A DNA stretch of 64,000 bases from an uncultured bacterium (lineage in GTDB: Bacteria > Verrucomicrobiota > Lentisphaeria > Victivallales > UBA1829), in contig URKJ01000004.1 of assembly GCA_900548385.1 (NCBI GenBank), positions 1-64,000 of the forward strand, in the 5' to 3' direction. Shown piece by piece: positions 31,973 to 39,517 of the stretch. Position numbers and translations under genes: made by a program. The stretch's first letter is position 1. The number at the start of each line of letters is the position of its first letter. Below the pieces are notes generated by a model. The model saw nothing but the letters and a program-made list of their open reading frames with translations, had not been told where the DNA came from and made no database searches.

Positions 31973-32347
31973 GTGAAAACTCAAGCAGACTATATGGCAG
32001 AACTCGACGAGTTAAAGTCTCTCCATGGATGGAATGACTTGGAACTAGCCGAACAGTTGGAAACTACAAGTGCAATGTTGTCAAAATGGCGTAACGGCAA
32101 GGTTACGATGAGTGCAAAAACTAAAAATAGAATATTAAGATTCTTTCAGAAAATAGCTCTTGAATCAAATATTGAAGCAACGAAAAATTCTGTTTGCGCA
32201 CTTTCCCATTGTCCGGCAGAACTTCCTGTTGACCGCTTTTTGCAGGTGGTTCTTGAGGTATGGGAAAAATTACCGACAGAGGAACGGGCGCAAGTCGCGG
32301 GGCTTGCGGCGGCACTCTCGGAACGAGCAGAGAAAAAAATTGGATGA
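31973..32347 (+). CDS. XRE-family repressor
   Basis: 124 residues starting at GTG. LHGWNDLELAEQLETTSAMLSKWRNGKVTMSAKTKNRIL is a helix-turn-helix of the Cro/CI type (LELAEQLETT...LSKWRNG). The C-terminal part is helical and not a LexA-type peptidase domain, so induction would not be by RecA self-cleavage. It is encoded first in the rightward operon with the integrase and is the likely lysogeny repressor. Confidence 0.75.
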   Translation: MKTQADYMAELDELKSLHGWNDLELAEQLETTSAMLSKWRNGKVTMSAKTKNRILRFFQKIALESNIEATKNSVCALSHCPAELPVDRFLQVVLEVWEKLPTEERAQVAGLAAALSERAEKKIG

Positions 32348-32393
32348 AATCAGAGTCCAGTTCATTATCAAAAATTCTAAAAGGAGTTAGAAG

Positions 32394-33800
32394 ATGAAAA
32401 TCTCTTGTCCACATTGCGGTCAACATTACGAGCTTGACACCCCGGAAAAAGATTTTTGCGTATCTTGTACAAACTGCGGCAAAAAGTTCAAAGTTGTGGC
32501 TCCACTCTCCGGCGGTAAAAAAGTTTCTTCTGGCATCGCCAACGTCTTTTCCTCATTTTTCAGCTGGTGTGGACTTGTGGCAACCCGTACAAAAAGCAAG
32601 TACGCGAAAAAGCGGGAAGAACTGGAGAGCGATATTGAAAAGCTGAACGGAAGCATTATCGAACTTAACCGGAAAATAGCCGGCCGGAAAAATCTTCTCC
32701 TAAATACTGAAGAAGAAATTACGCTGATCCGGCAGCAGCTTGCCGCTGTGATGGAAGCTAACGCTATATCGGAGGTCGCGTTTTACGAACCGCATTACTC
32801 ATTCGACAAGCCTGTCGATTTCGAACGCGCGATCAAGGAAAACCGCGCGGCGCAGAAAGACTTCCTGCAAGCGGACGGCGTTCTGGATGATTCGCATGTC
32901 GGTTCCGGAACGAAAAGACAGCGGAACGCATTGAAAAAACTGATGCTTGCCGCATTCAATGCTCAATGTGATTTATGTATTACGAATGTTACATACAAAA
33001 ATATTGTCCAGTACGAATCACGAATTGAAAAATCCGGTAAAGATATTAATGATATGGCACAAAAAGTTGTGCCGGATACCTGGAACATCCCGAAGAAGCT
33101 GATCCGGCTGAAAATTGATGAACTCCGGCTGTCTTACGAATACGCCGAGAAGAAGCAGCAGGCGGCGGAAGAACAGCGCAGGATCAATGAGATCATGCGT
33201 GAGGAAATCCGGGCGGAACGCGAAATGGAGCGCGCAAAAGCGGAAGCGAAAAAGGAACAGGATAAATTTGAAGAGTTGCTCCGGCGCGCTGTAGCGCAGG
33301 CGGAGCGGGCACAAGGAGAAGAACTCGAACGGATGAACGCGCAAATCGCGCTTCTGCGTCAGCAGCTTGACGATGTCAAGGAGAAGGAACGGAAAATCAG
33401 CGAAGCGCAGAAAACAAAAGCCGGTTATGTCTATGTGATCTCCAACATCGGATCATTCGGCGAAAATGTTTACAAGATCGGAATGACCCGTCGGCTTGAA
33501 CCACAAGAACGCATCGACGAATTGGGAGACGCTTCTGTTCCGTTCAGTTTCGATGTTCATGCTATGATATGGAGCGAAAATGCGCCGGAGCTTGAGAACA
33601 GAATGCACCGCGAATTTGAAAGCCGCAGGTTGAACAAAATCAATTCCAGAAAAGAATTTTTCCGGGTCGACCTTGATGAAGTTGAAGCTATCGCGAAAAA
33701 ATATAAAGCGGATGTTGAGTTCACAAAGCTCGCGGAGGCAAAAGAATACCGGCAATCATTGGCAATTCAGGAACACGCATCCGCCGCTGTTGATGAGTGA
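32394..33800 (+). CDS. DUF4041/T5orf172-type nuclease-like protein
   Basis: 468 residues. N-terminal zinc ribbon (CPHCGQHYELD, CTNCGKKF) of the MJ0042 type; then a long coiled-coil central region (KYAKKREELESDIEKLNGSIIEL to about residue 340); then AGYVYVISNIGSFGENVYKIGMTRRLEPQERI, a GIY-YIG-like T5orf172 domain, to the end. DUF4041 proteins with this C-terminus are found in prophages and may act in host interaction or defence. Position between repressor and integrase suggests expression in lysogens and a possible superinfection role, which is inference. Confidence 0.75.
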   Translation: MKISCPHCGQHYELDTPEKDFCVSCTNCGKKFKVVAPLSGGKKVSSGIANVFSSFFSWCGLVATRTKSKYAKKREELESDIEKLNGSIIELNRKIAGRKNLLLNTEEEITLIRQQLAAVMEANAISEVAFYEPHYSFDKPVDFERAIKENRAAQKDFLQADGVLDDSHVGSGTKRQRNALKKLMLAAFNAQCDLCITNVTYKNIVQYESRIEKSGKDINDMAQKVVPDTWNIPKKLIRLKIDELRLSYEYAEKKQQAAEEQRRINEIMREEIRAEREMERAKAEAKKEQDKFEELLRRAVAQAERAQGEELERMNAQIALLRQQLDDVKEKERKISEAQKTKAGYVYVISNIGSFGENVYKIGMTRRLEPQERIDELGDASVPFSFDVHAMIWSENAPELENRMHREFESRRLNKINSRKEFFRVDLDEVEAIAKKYKADVEFTKLAEAKEYRQSLAIQEHASAAVDE

Positions 33801-33807
33801 TACCATC

Positions 33808-33834
33808 GCCATTCCGATTTATGAGCGGAATGGC
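33808..33834 (+). promoter_or_regulatory. Hairpin between the DUF4041 and integrase genes
   Basis: GCCATTCCG (33,808-33,816) and CGGAATGGC (33,826-33,834) form a perfect 9-bp stem with a 9-nt loop. No T-run follows. It could limit readthrough from the repressor operon into the integrase gene or be an RNA-processing site. Confidence 0.6.
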
Positions 33835-33866
33835 ATCTGAACAGAACGAATTGTAAGGAGTGAATT

Positions 33867-35000
33867 ATGCTGAAAAAACGTGGAAAGAAATATTACGTAA
33901 TATTTTCGACCGACCGCCGGGAGCGGTGGATCAACACCGAAAAAACCGATCGCCGGGAAGCAATGAAAGTCCATGCGCGGCTTGAGACTGTTTTACAGAG
34001 GGAACGGACGGCACGGGCTCTGACAACAGCTTTGCTTGACTGCGTCAAGGCTTTGGCACACGGAGAAATCAACCGTGACACCGCCAAATCAATGGCAGTT
34101 GCGATTGAGGCGCAGGCTTACAATCAGGCGCTTGCCGTGATTGATGAGTTCCTTCCGTTCCCTGGCGTTCTCGTTGAAACGGTCCTGGAGCAGTATCTGC
34201 AATCCGAGCCGGAACTGAAAGCCAGTACGAAAGCGACAAAACTTCAGAGGTTCCGGAAATTTGCTGCGTGGTGGAAGGACCGGGACTGCCGGAAGCTGAC
34301 GGACTCGGACTGCAAGAGGTTTCTTGATTCTCTTGGAACCGGGAAAAGCCAAACGGTAAACAACTACATATCCGATCTGTCCAGCATTTGGCAGGCATCG
34401 CCGGAGTTGGATAATCCGTGGACGGAAAAGCTCCGCAGGAAAAACAACGTGGAACACAAGTCCCCGTTCACGCGCGAGGAGATTTCCGCTCTGATCGCCT
34501 ATTGCTCCAAAACCGGAAATACATTCTGGCGGGTTGCCGTTATTCTTGGCTACTACACCGGCATGCGTCTGAAAGATGTAATATTCTTCTCCCGATTCGA
34601 CATTCGCTCGGACGGCTATATTTCGATCATTCCGGAGAAAACCGCCCGGACGGGGAAACGTGTTTCGATTCCGATTTTCCCGAAGCTCCGCGAGGAGTTG
34701 GACCGCCTGACACCGGAAACCGGAACAGGCTATTATTTCCCGGAAATGGTGAAACGCTACAACGCATCCCGCGCCAGCGTTTCGAAACTGTTCCAGAATC
34801 TTCTGCATGATGCCGGCTTGTACCGCCGCGGACTTGGATTCCATTCTTTGCGTCATACATTCGTGACGATTGCCACTGATGCCGGGATAGCAACAGAGGA
34901 TATACAGGCGGCTGTCGGGCATACCTCCATCGCCTTGACGGAGAACACCTATTATCACGGCATCAAAACGGCGGATTTGACTGGTTTTCCGGAGCTGTAA
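33867..35000 (+). CDS. int: Tyrosine integrase
   Basis: 377 residues. The N-terminal arm-binding part and the core-binding region (LRRKNNVEHKSPFTREEISALIAYC) precede the catalytic domain: TGMRLKD (Arg), HSLRH at about 326-330, VGHTS with His at about 352, and NTYYHG with the nucleophilic Tyr at about 362. It performs integration and excision at the tRNA-Cys site. AAGGAG lies eight bases before the ATG. Two tandem CCCCGTTTTTT units lie just after its stop (about 35,006-35,030) and may be arm-type sites. Confidence 0.95.
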   Translation: MLKKRGKKYYVIFSTDRRERWINTEKTDRREAMKVHARLETVLQRERTARALTTALLDCVKALAHGEINRDTAKSMAVAIEAQAYNQALAVIDEFLPFPGVLVETVLEQYLQSEPELKASTKATKLQRFRKFAAWWKDRDCRKLTDSDCKRFLDSLGTGKSQTVNNYISDLSSIWQASPELDNPWTEKLRRKNNVEHKSPFTREEISALIAYCSKTGNTFWRVAVILGYYTGMRLKDVIFFSRFDIRSDGYISIIPEKTARTGKRVSIPIFPKLREELDRLTPETGTGYYFPEMVKRYNASRASVSKLFQNLLHDAGLYRRGLGFHSLRHTFVTIATDAGIATEDIQAAVGHTSIALTENTYYHGIKTADLTGFPEL

Positions 35001-35050
35001 AAGTTTCCCCGTTTTTTCCCCGTTTTTTGTAATCTTCTGCGAATATTGAA

Positions 35051-35105
35051 GTCTGCAAATTGAGTGTAAAACAGGGTTTTTAACTGGATTAGAACGGTCT
35101 GCAAA
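35051..35105. repeat. 9-bp direct repeat of the attachment core
   Basis: GTCTGCAAA occurs at 35,051-35,059 and 35,097-35,105; the second copy is the anticodon loop of the tRNA remnant. The upstream copy could be a second integrase or excisionase contact. Chance similarity is possible because the motif is short. Confidence 0.4.
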
Positions 35106-35143
35106 ACCGGTTCTGGTGGGTTCAACTCCCACTCACGCCTCCA
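35095..35143 (+). tRNA. 3' half of a tRNA-Cys(GCA) gene, attachment site (displaced copy)
   Basis: CTGCAAA (35,099-35,105) is a seven-base anticodon loop with GCA. The 3' side of the anticodon stem, the variable loop, the T arm (GTGGG/CCCAC with TTCAACT loop), the acceptor 3' strand, U73 and an encoded CCA end at 35,143 follow. No D arm or matching 5' acceptor strand is present upstream, and the first base pair of the anticodon stem is broken. So it is the host 3' end displaced by integration. The intact gene should lie beyond the left end of the window. Confidence 0.85.
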
Positions 35144-35154
35144 CTTACGAATTC

Positions 35155-35181
35155 AAGCGTCCCAATCAGGACGCTTTTTTT
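35155..35181 (+). terminator. tRNA-type terminator
   Basis: AGCGTCC (35,156-35,162) and GGACGCT (35,169-35,175) with a 6-nt loop and a run of seven T. It lies 12 bases after the tRNA remnant and was probably its natural terminator. Confidence 0.85.
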
Positions 35182-35289
35182 ATGCCCGGAACGGGAGGTC
35201 ACGGATCGTTTCCGCTTTCAGAAATATACAGGGAATGACCGCCGTCATCATCCGTGTGGCGGAGGGGCATGAGTCAGAGGAGAGATTGA

Positions 35290-35322
35290 ACACCGGGCTT
35301 CTTTGAATCGAAAGCCCGGTGT
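35290..35322 (-). terminator. Hairpin after the FAD oxidoreductase gene
   Basis: ACACCGGGCTT (35,290-35,300) and AAGCCCGGTGT (35,312-35,322) pair perfectly over 11 bp. It lies 20 bases beyond the stop of the oxidoreductase gene. The T-run downstream is weak. The 35,182-35,289 stretch holds nothing else I recognise. Confidence 0.6.
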
Positions 35323-35341
35323 GAAAACGGGGATTTCCGGA

Positions 35342-37069
35342 TTATTCCACTTCAAATGCGAAAACGTGGACGCTGTCCGCATCGGAGGACCAGGAGGTTT
35401 CCGGAACCAGACGGACGGCTTCGGCGGAGACCGGAGCAAAGTCCAGACGCAGGTAGCGTTTGCGGTTTTCTTTGACCGTCAGGACCGGAGTCCATTTTCC
35501 GGCGGAGAGGACCTCGACACGGAAATCACGGGCGAGCGTGGCGGGGAGCCGGCGCAAGGCGTCGTTTTCCGGGATTCCTTCGATGTTGCGCATGCGCTTG
35601 ACATCCGAGAAATCACTGTCGAATACGATTCGGACCGAGCGGACCATTTCCGGCTTTGCAAACTCATAACGGCAGTCGTCGCCGAGTTTCACCCGGACGC
35701 CGTTGTCTTCCTCGCCGAGCGAGCGGTCAATGCCGTTGCGGAGCGCCTCGTCGGAGACTTTGGCGGTGAGACTCAACGCGGAGATTTTCCGCTTTGCAAA
35801 CGGAATGAACTGATCCTGTTCCATGAGCGTGTCGCGCAGCTCTTCCGTATATTCTTTCCAGACTCCGCGCGGATCCGTATCGTGACGGACCGCGAGAGCG
35901 GCGGCGGTTCCGATCGCCTGTCCCATCGTTGCGCAGGTTGCCATGACGCGTGTGGAGCTCATCGCCATGTGCGAGCAGGAGATGTTGCGCCCGGCAAAGA
36001 ACAGGTTGCCGATGTTTTTGGAATAGAGGGATCGGTACGGGATGCCGAACGGGGAGGGCGCCGGATGGAAGATCGTCGGCGGTCCGGGATAGTAGAACGC
36101 TTCGGGATGATGGTTGTCCATGCTCCAGCCGCCGTGACAGACGACGTCGGGGAAGCGCCCTTCCGCTTCAACTTCCGGCTGAGTGAGGATGTGATCGCCC
36201 ACATAACGGATGTTTTCGCGTTTTCCGGGAAGTTTTCCGATCCAGTCGAGTTCCCATTCGGCGGCATGACCGTCGGGATTGTTTTTGATGTATTCCCAGC
36301 AGCCGTAGGCAATCTTGAGGAGTTCGTCGCGGATTTCGTCGGCGTCTGCGATTGTGTCCTGAAGTCCGCCGAATTCCATCCACCAGAAATTGTCGGTGCG
36401 GAGATCGCGGAGCATCCACTCCCGGCGTGCAGCGTCGTCGTTGAAATGGTATGCCCATTCCGGAGCGATGAACGGACGGTGCGGACCGTTGGTTTTGCGG
36501 ACCTGAATGAGAATGGAGTTGCCCATGGTCTTTTTATCGGCGGTTTCCGGCGCGTGCGATTCTCCGAATTCGGAGGAGGCTTCGCGTCCGGTCCGGTATT
36601 CGGCGCCGGAAAGACGCAGAATGCTGTCGCCGGAACAGTCGGCAAAGAAGCGCCCGGAAATCGTGTAACGGGTGTAGCTGTGGAGGTTCCACGCGGAGAC
36701 GGAACGGATCATGCCGTTTTCCACGGAAACGTCTTCCACTGTTGTGTTGAGCAGCAGGGTGATGTTCGTTTCCCGCTTGACAACCGTGTAGAGCACATCG
36801 TCCCAGACGGTGAACCGGAGTGTGGGGTTGAGGTAGTAGTTTTCCAGCAGGATCTCTTCCAGTATGCCCGCTTCTTTCTGGTCTTTGCCATGTGCGCCGC
36901 AGACCCACATGCGGATTTCACTGGATGCGTTGCCGCCGAGCATGGGACGGTCCTGCACCAGAACGGTTTTGAGTCCGTTTCTTGCCGCCGCGACTGCGGC
37001 GCAGATGCCCGCCATGCCGCCGCCGACTACGACGAAGTCCGCTGAAAGCTGTTTTTCCGGAATAATCAT
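35342..37069 (-). CDS. FAD-dependent oxidoreductase
   Basis: About 575 residues starting MIIPEKQLSADFVVVGGGMAG, with the dinucleotide-binding GGGMAG at about 13-18 and the RNGLKTVLVQDRPMLGGNASSEI segment after it. Later LFFAGRNISCSHMAMSSTRVMATCATMGQAIGTAAALA matches the FAD-dependent oxidoreductase family found in polysaccharide-utilising bacteria. The C-terminal 150 residues form a separate beta-rich domain. It is divergent from an IclR regulator, so it is probably under its control. Substrate unknown; sugar- or polyol-derived compounds are likely. Confidence 0.85.
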   Translation of the reverse strand: MIIPEKQLSADFVVVGGGMAGICAAVAAARNGLKTVLVQDRPMLGGNASSEIRMWVCGAHGKDQKEAGILEEILLENYYLNPTLRFTVWDDVLYTVVKRETNITLLLNTTVEDVSVENGMIRSVSAWNLHSYTRYTISGRFFADCSGDSILRLSGAEYRTGREASSEFGESHAPETADKKTMGNSILIQVRKTNGPHRPFIAPEWAYHFNDDAARREWMLRDLRTDNFWWMEFGGLQDTIADADEIRDELLKIAYGCWEYIKNNPDGHAAEWELDWIGKLPGKRENIRYVGDHILTQPEVEAEGRFPDVVCHGGWSMDNHHPEAFYYPGPPTIFHPAPSPFGIPYRSLYSKNIGNLFFAGRNISCSHMAMSSTRVMATCATMGQAIGTAAALAVRHDTDPRGVWKEYTEELRDTLMEQDQFIPFAKRKISALSLTAKVSDEALRNGIDRSLGEEDNGVRVKLGDDCRYEFAKPEMVRSVRIVFDSDFSDVKRMRNIEGIPENDALRRLPATLARDFRVEVLSAGKWTPVLTVKENRKRYLRLDFAPVSAEAVRLVPETSWSSDADSVHVFAFEVE

Positions 37070-37117
37070 CACTTGTTTCCCTTCTTTTGTTGATGTTGAT
37101 GAATGTTTTCCTGATAA

Positions 37118-37146
37118 ATTATAATACACATTGCCGCCGGAAGCAA
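37118..37146 (-). promoter_or_regulatory. Promoter of the FAD oxidoreductase gene
   Basis: Read leftward: TTGCTT (37,141-37,146), 17 bp, TATAAT (37,118-37,123). The -10 is a perfect consensus. It lies 49 bases before the start codon. Confidence 0.8.
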
Positions 37147-37176
37147 CTTTTTTTCCGGGGAAAAAAAGATTCTTTC

Positions 37177-37205
37177 TTGAAAATTCCGCATAGTGGAATT
37201 ATACT
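37177..37205 (+). promoter_or_regulatory. IclR promoter with palindromic operator in the spacer
   Basis: TTGAAA (37,177-37,182), exactly 17 bp, TATACT (37,200-37,205). The spacer itself is ATTCCGCATAGTGGAAT (37,183-37,199), an inverted repeat with one mismatch per arm. The ATG of the regulator begins eight bases after the -10, so the transcript is probably leaderless. Autoregulation by IclR binding between -35 and -10 is the natural reading. Confidence 0.75.
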
Positions 37206-37212
37206 GTATGAC

Positions 37213-37956
37213 ATGAAGACATTGATTTTGAATAAAGCATTGAAGATTTTCGAGGTTCTGACGCAGGCTGAGAATCCGTTGACGCTGAAAGAAATCTGCC
37301 GTCGGACGGGGATTACGCCGCCTGCGGCAAGCCGTCTGCTTTCCGATCTGGCGGAGGGCGGTTATGTGCACAAGGTCTCCTACCGGGAGTTTGAGCCCGG
37401 ACTCGGTATGATCTATCTCGGACAGGGGAGTTTGCGGCACAACTTTTTCCCGCAGAACGCGACTCAGTTTTTGCAATCCGAGCTCCGGCGGATGGGGATC
37501 GGCGGAGCGCTTGCGGGAATGTTCAACGATCATCTGGTCTATCTGTATCATTCCCTGCATGAGCACGGGCACCGCATTTCCACGCTTCCGCTGCCGGATC
37601 AGCGGCTTTCCGGTTCCAATATTGCACTGGTGATCCTTTGTGTCCGGTACGGCCCGGAGCGTGCGCGGGAGGTCCTTTGCTCGGAGCTTCGTGCGAATTG
37701 CACGGGGATTGAGCTGGAGCGGAGAGAGAATTCCGTGCTCCGGCGAATCGAAGCATTCCGGAAGGATCATTTCGCGGTCTGGAACGACGAGGCCGCGCAT
37801 TGGAACATCTGCTTCCCGCTTGTGGACGGTACGCAGGTGTACGGTCTTTCCTTTCTCGGCGAGAACGGGGGGCAGGCGATTCCGCCGCAGCTGTTTTTGG
37901 ACTGTTCCGCCGTTGCGGCGAAGATGCGCAGGATCTTTTCCGGAGCTTCCGGCTGA
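37213..37956 (+). CDS. IclR-family transcriptional regulator
   Basis: About 247 residues. N-terminal winged helix (NKALKIFEVLTQAENPLTLKEICRRTGITPPAASRLLSDL), then the ligand-binding domain with typical VSYREFEPG, LPLPDQRLS and QVYGLSFLGENGG segments. It is divergent from the FAD oxidoreductase and shares its intergenic region. ATG 37,213 was chosen because the HTH then lies at the usual distance from the start; an open frame continues upstream to 37,087. Confidence 0.85.
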   Translation: MKTLILNKALKIFEVLTQAENPLTLKEICRRTGITPPAASRLLSDLAEGGYVHKVSYREFEPGLGMIYLGQGSLRHNFFPQNATQFLQSELRRMGIGGALAGMFNDHLVYLYHSLHEHGHRISTLPLPDQRLSGSNIALVILCVRYGPERAREVLCSELRANCTGIELERRENSVLRRIEAFRKDHFAVWNDEAAHWNICFPLVDGTQVYGLSFLGENGGQAIPPQLFLDCSAVAAKMRRIFSGASG

Positions 37957-37980
37957 TCCGGACGGTTGACAGTTCCGGCT

Positions 37981-38006
37981 TTTCCATTCAGAAACTTGAA
38001 TGGAAA
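37981..38006 (+). promoter_or_regulatory. Inverted repeat upstream of the orphan portal gene
   Basis: TTTCCATTC (37,981-37,989) and GAATGGAAA (37,998-38,006) are perfect inverted copies with an 8-nt loop. The right arm includes the GGAAA of the ribosome-binding site of the next gene, so folding could hide it. It might also be an operator. Confidence 0.55.
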
Positions 38007-38017
38007 GGAAACCGTTT

Positions 38018-39409
38018 ATGATGAAAAATCCGTTTGGAAATTCCGCGCTGGCAAATCCGCAGTACCGTTATGCCCTCGACGACTGGAACCGGTGCGACGA
38101 CTGTTTTGCCGGAGAACGCGAGGTAAAGGAGGCGGGAGAATATTATCTGCCGCGGACCGAGGGGCAGATGGCGGATCCGCAGTTCGGAAGACAGCGTTAT
38201 GAAGCATACCGGTCGCGCGCCAACTATTTCAACTACTTTTTCTCGACAGTTGCGGCGATGCTCGGAATCATGCACCGGGAGCCGCCCGAAGCGATTGAGC
38301 TTCCGGAACGGATCGCGCTGCTCCGCACCTGTGCTTCCAGTGACGGTCTTCCGCTTTCCGATATACTGCGCCGTTTGAATCTGCTGCAGCTTGTTTACGG
38401 GCGATGCGGCGTTCTGCTGGATGTTCCGCCGGAAAATGTTTCTTCCGGTTCCGTTCCGCAAATGACACTTTACACCGCCCGCCGGATACTGGACTGGGAG
38501 TGCGGGTTTGGTTCGTCGTCCTCTCTGAATTCGCTCCTGCTGGACGAATCCGGTTGGGAGAAACGGGGAGGCGGCTGGGAGTTTGTGCGCCGGGTCCGGC
38601 TCTGTGCGCTGTCGCCGGATGGTGAATATTTTTCATGCGCCATGACGCCGGAGGAATACAGCGCATTCTGTTCCGTTCCGCGCCGGTTTTCCACCGATTG
38701 GTTTCCGGAGGTTCACGGACGGCGTTTGCGCCGGATACCGTTTGTATTCGCGAACGTGACCGACTGCTGTTCCGATGTTCAGAAACCGCCGCTTCTTCCT
38801 CTGGCGAATGTCTGCCTGGCGATTTATCGCGGCGAGGCGGATTACCGTCATGCACTGTTTATGCAGGCGCAGTCCACTCTGTTCCTGAAAGGGTTCCAGC
38901 TGGATTCCCCGCCGATGATGGGGGCGGGCAATTATCTTCATACGGAGTCTCCGGATGCTTCGGGCGGATTTCTTGAGGTTTCCGGAGCGGGATTGCAGGA
39001 GATGCGCGCCGCGCAGAACGATTTGCATGAGACCGCGCGGAATATGGGAATTTCCCTTGACGGCTGGTCGTCCCGCGAGTCCGGGGAGGCGCTGAAAACA
39101 CGTCTGGCGGTCAAAACCGCACTGATGCGCGCCGTCGCGGATACCGGCGAGCAGAGCCTCGGCAGCCTTCTCCGCATTGCGGCGGAGTGGAGCGGAGCCG
39201 ATCCCGGAGAGGTTGTATTTACCGTCAACCGCGATTTCAGCGACGGCGGTGTCTCCGCATCGGATGTGCGGGATCTCTGGAGCGCGAAGAGCGCGGGGCT
39301 TCCTCTTTCCGCCCGCAGTGTTCACGACTGGCTGCGCCGGAATGATTTTACCGGCTGTTCGTATGACGAGGAGCTTGAGTGTCTCCGCAGAGACCGTTCC
39401 GGATCATAA
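38018..39409 (+). CDS. Orphan phage portal protein (DUF4055-type)
   Basis: About 463 residues. The N-terminus follows the DUF4055 pattern: W-x-x-C-x-D-C-x-x-G with VKEAGEYYLPR, then QRYEAYRSRANYFNYFFSTVAAMLGIMHREPPEAIELP. This family is used for portal proteins of podo- and siphophages that lack the HK97 type. No capsid, terminase or tail gene lies next to it: IclR precedes, a Gfo/Idh/MocA oxidoreductase follows. The gene is intact and full length. It could be a remnant of another prophage or a domesticated gene. Starting at 38,018 gives a ribosome-binding site (AAAGGAAA); 38,000 and 38,021 are alternatives. Confidence 0.7.
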   Translation: MMKNPFGNSALANPQYRYALDDWNRCDDCFAGEREVKEAGEYYLPRTEGQMADPQFGRQRYEAYRSRANYFNYFFSTVAAMLGIMHREPPEAIELPERIALLRTCASSDGLPLSDILRRLNLLQLVYGRCGVLLDVPPENVSSGSVPQMTLYTARRILDWECGFGSSSSLNSLLLDESGWEKRGGGWEFVRRVRLCALSPDGEYFSCAMTPEEYSAFCSVPRRFSTDWFPEVHGRRLRRIPFVFANVTDCCSDVQKPPLLPLANVCLAIYRGEADYRHALFMQAQSTLFLKGFQLDSPPMMGAGNYLHTESPDASGGFLEVSGAGLQEMRAAQNDLHETARNMGISLDGWSSRESGEALKTRLAVKTALMRAVADTGEQSLGSLLRIAAEWSGADPGEVVFTVNRDFSDGGVSASDVRDLWSAKSAGLPLSARSVHDWLRRNDFTGCSYDEELECLRRDRSGS

Positions 39410-39437
39410 AAAATCGGTATTTTTAAGAAAAACGTCC

Positions 39438-39466
39438 TTGTTATGGCGCTTTCCTGAAGTTATATT
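39438..39466 (+). promoter_or_regulatory. Promoter of the Gfo/Idh/MocA gene
   Basis: TTGTTA (39,438-39,443), 17 bp, TATATT (39,461-39,466). It lies 51 bases before the start codon. Confidence 0.65.
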
Positions 39467-39517
39467 GACGGGAGAGCTGAAAGCCGTTTATTTTCCACAG
39501 GAAAGGGTTTATTGTTT

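Larger units (their letters stand above)
1..35143. mobile_element. Prophage (right end and most of the body)
   Basis: A continuous set of phage genes: tail, head, terminase, replication, regulators and a tyrosine integrase. It ends at a truncated tRNA-Cys gene (35,095-35,143), which fits an attachment site. The structural module (HK97-type portal, ClpP-like protease, capsid, head-tail joining proteins, tape measure) indicates a long non-contractile-tail virus; no sheath or baseplate-wedge genes were seen. No intact tRNA-Cys or second copy of the attachment core occurs near position 1, so the left end lies outside the window and the element is longer than 35 kb. The main modules are intact, so it may be functional. 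Two early genes are decayed. Confidence 0.95.

Noticed and set aside
1..35143. Diversity-generating retroelement for the fibre genes
   Set aside because: No reverse transcriptase frame and no template/variable repeat pair were seen.
35303..37045. 580-residue open frame opposite the FAD oxidoreductase
   Set aside because: Shadow of a gene with clear cofactor motifs.
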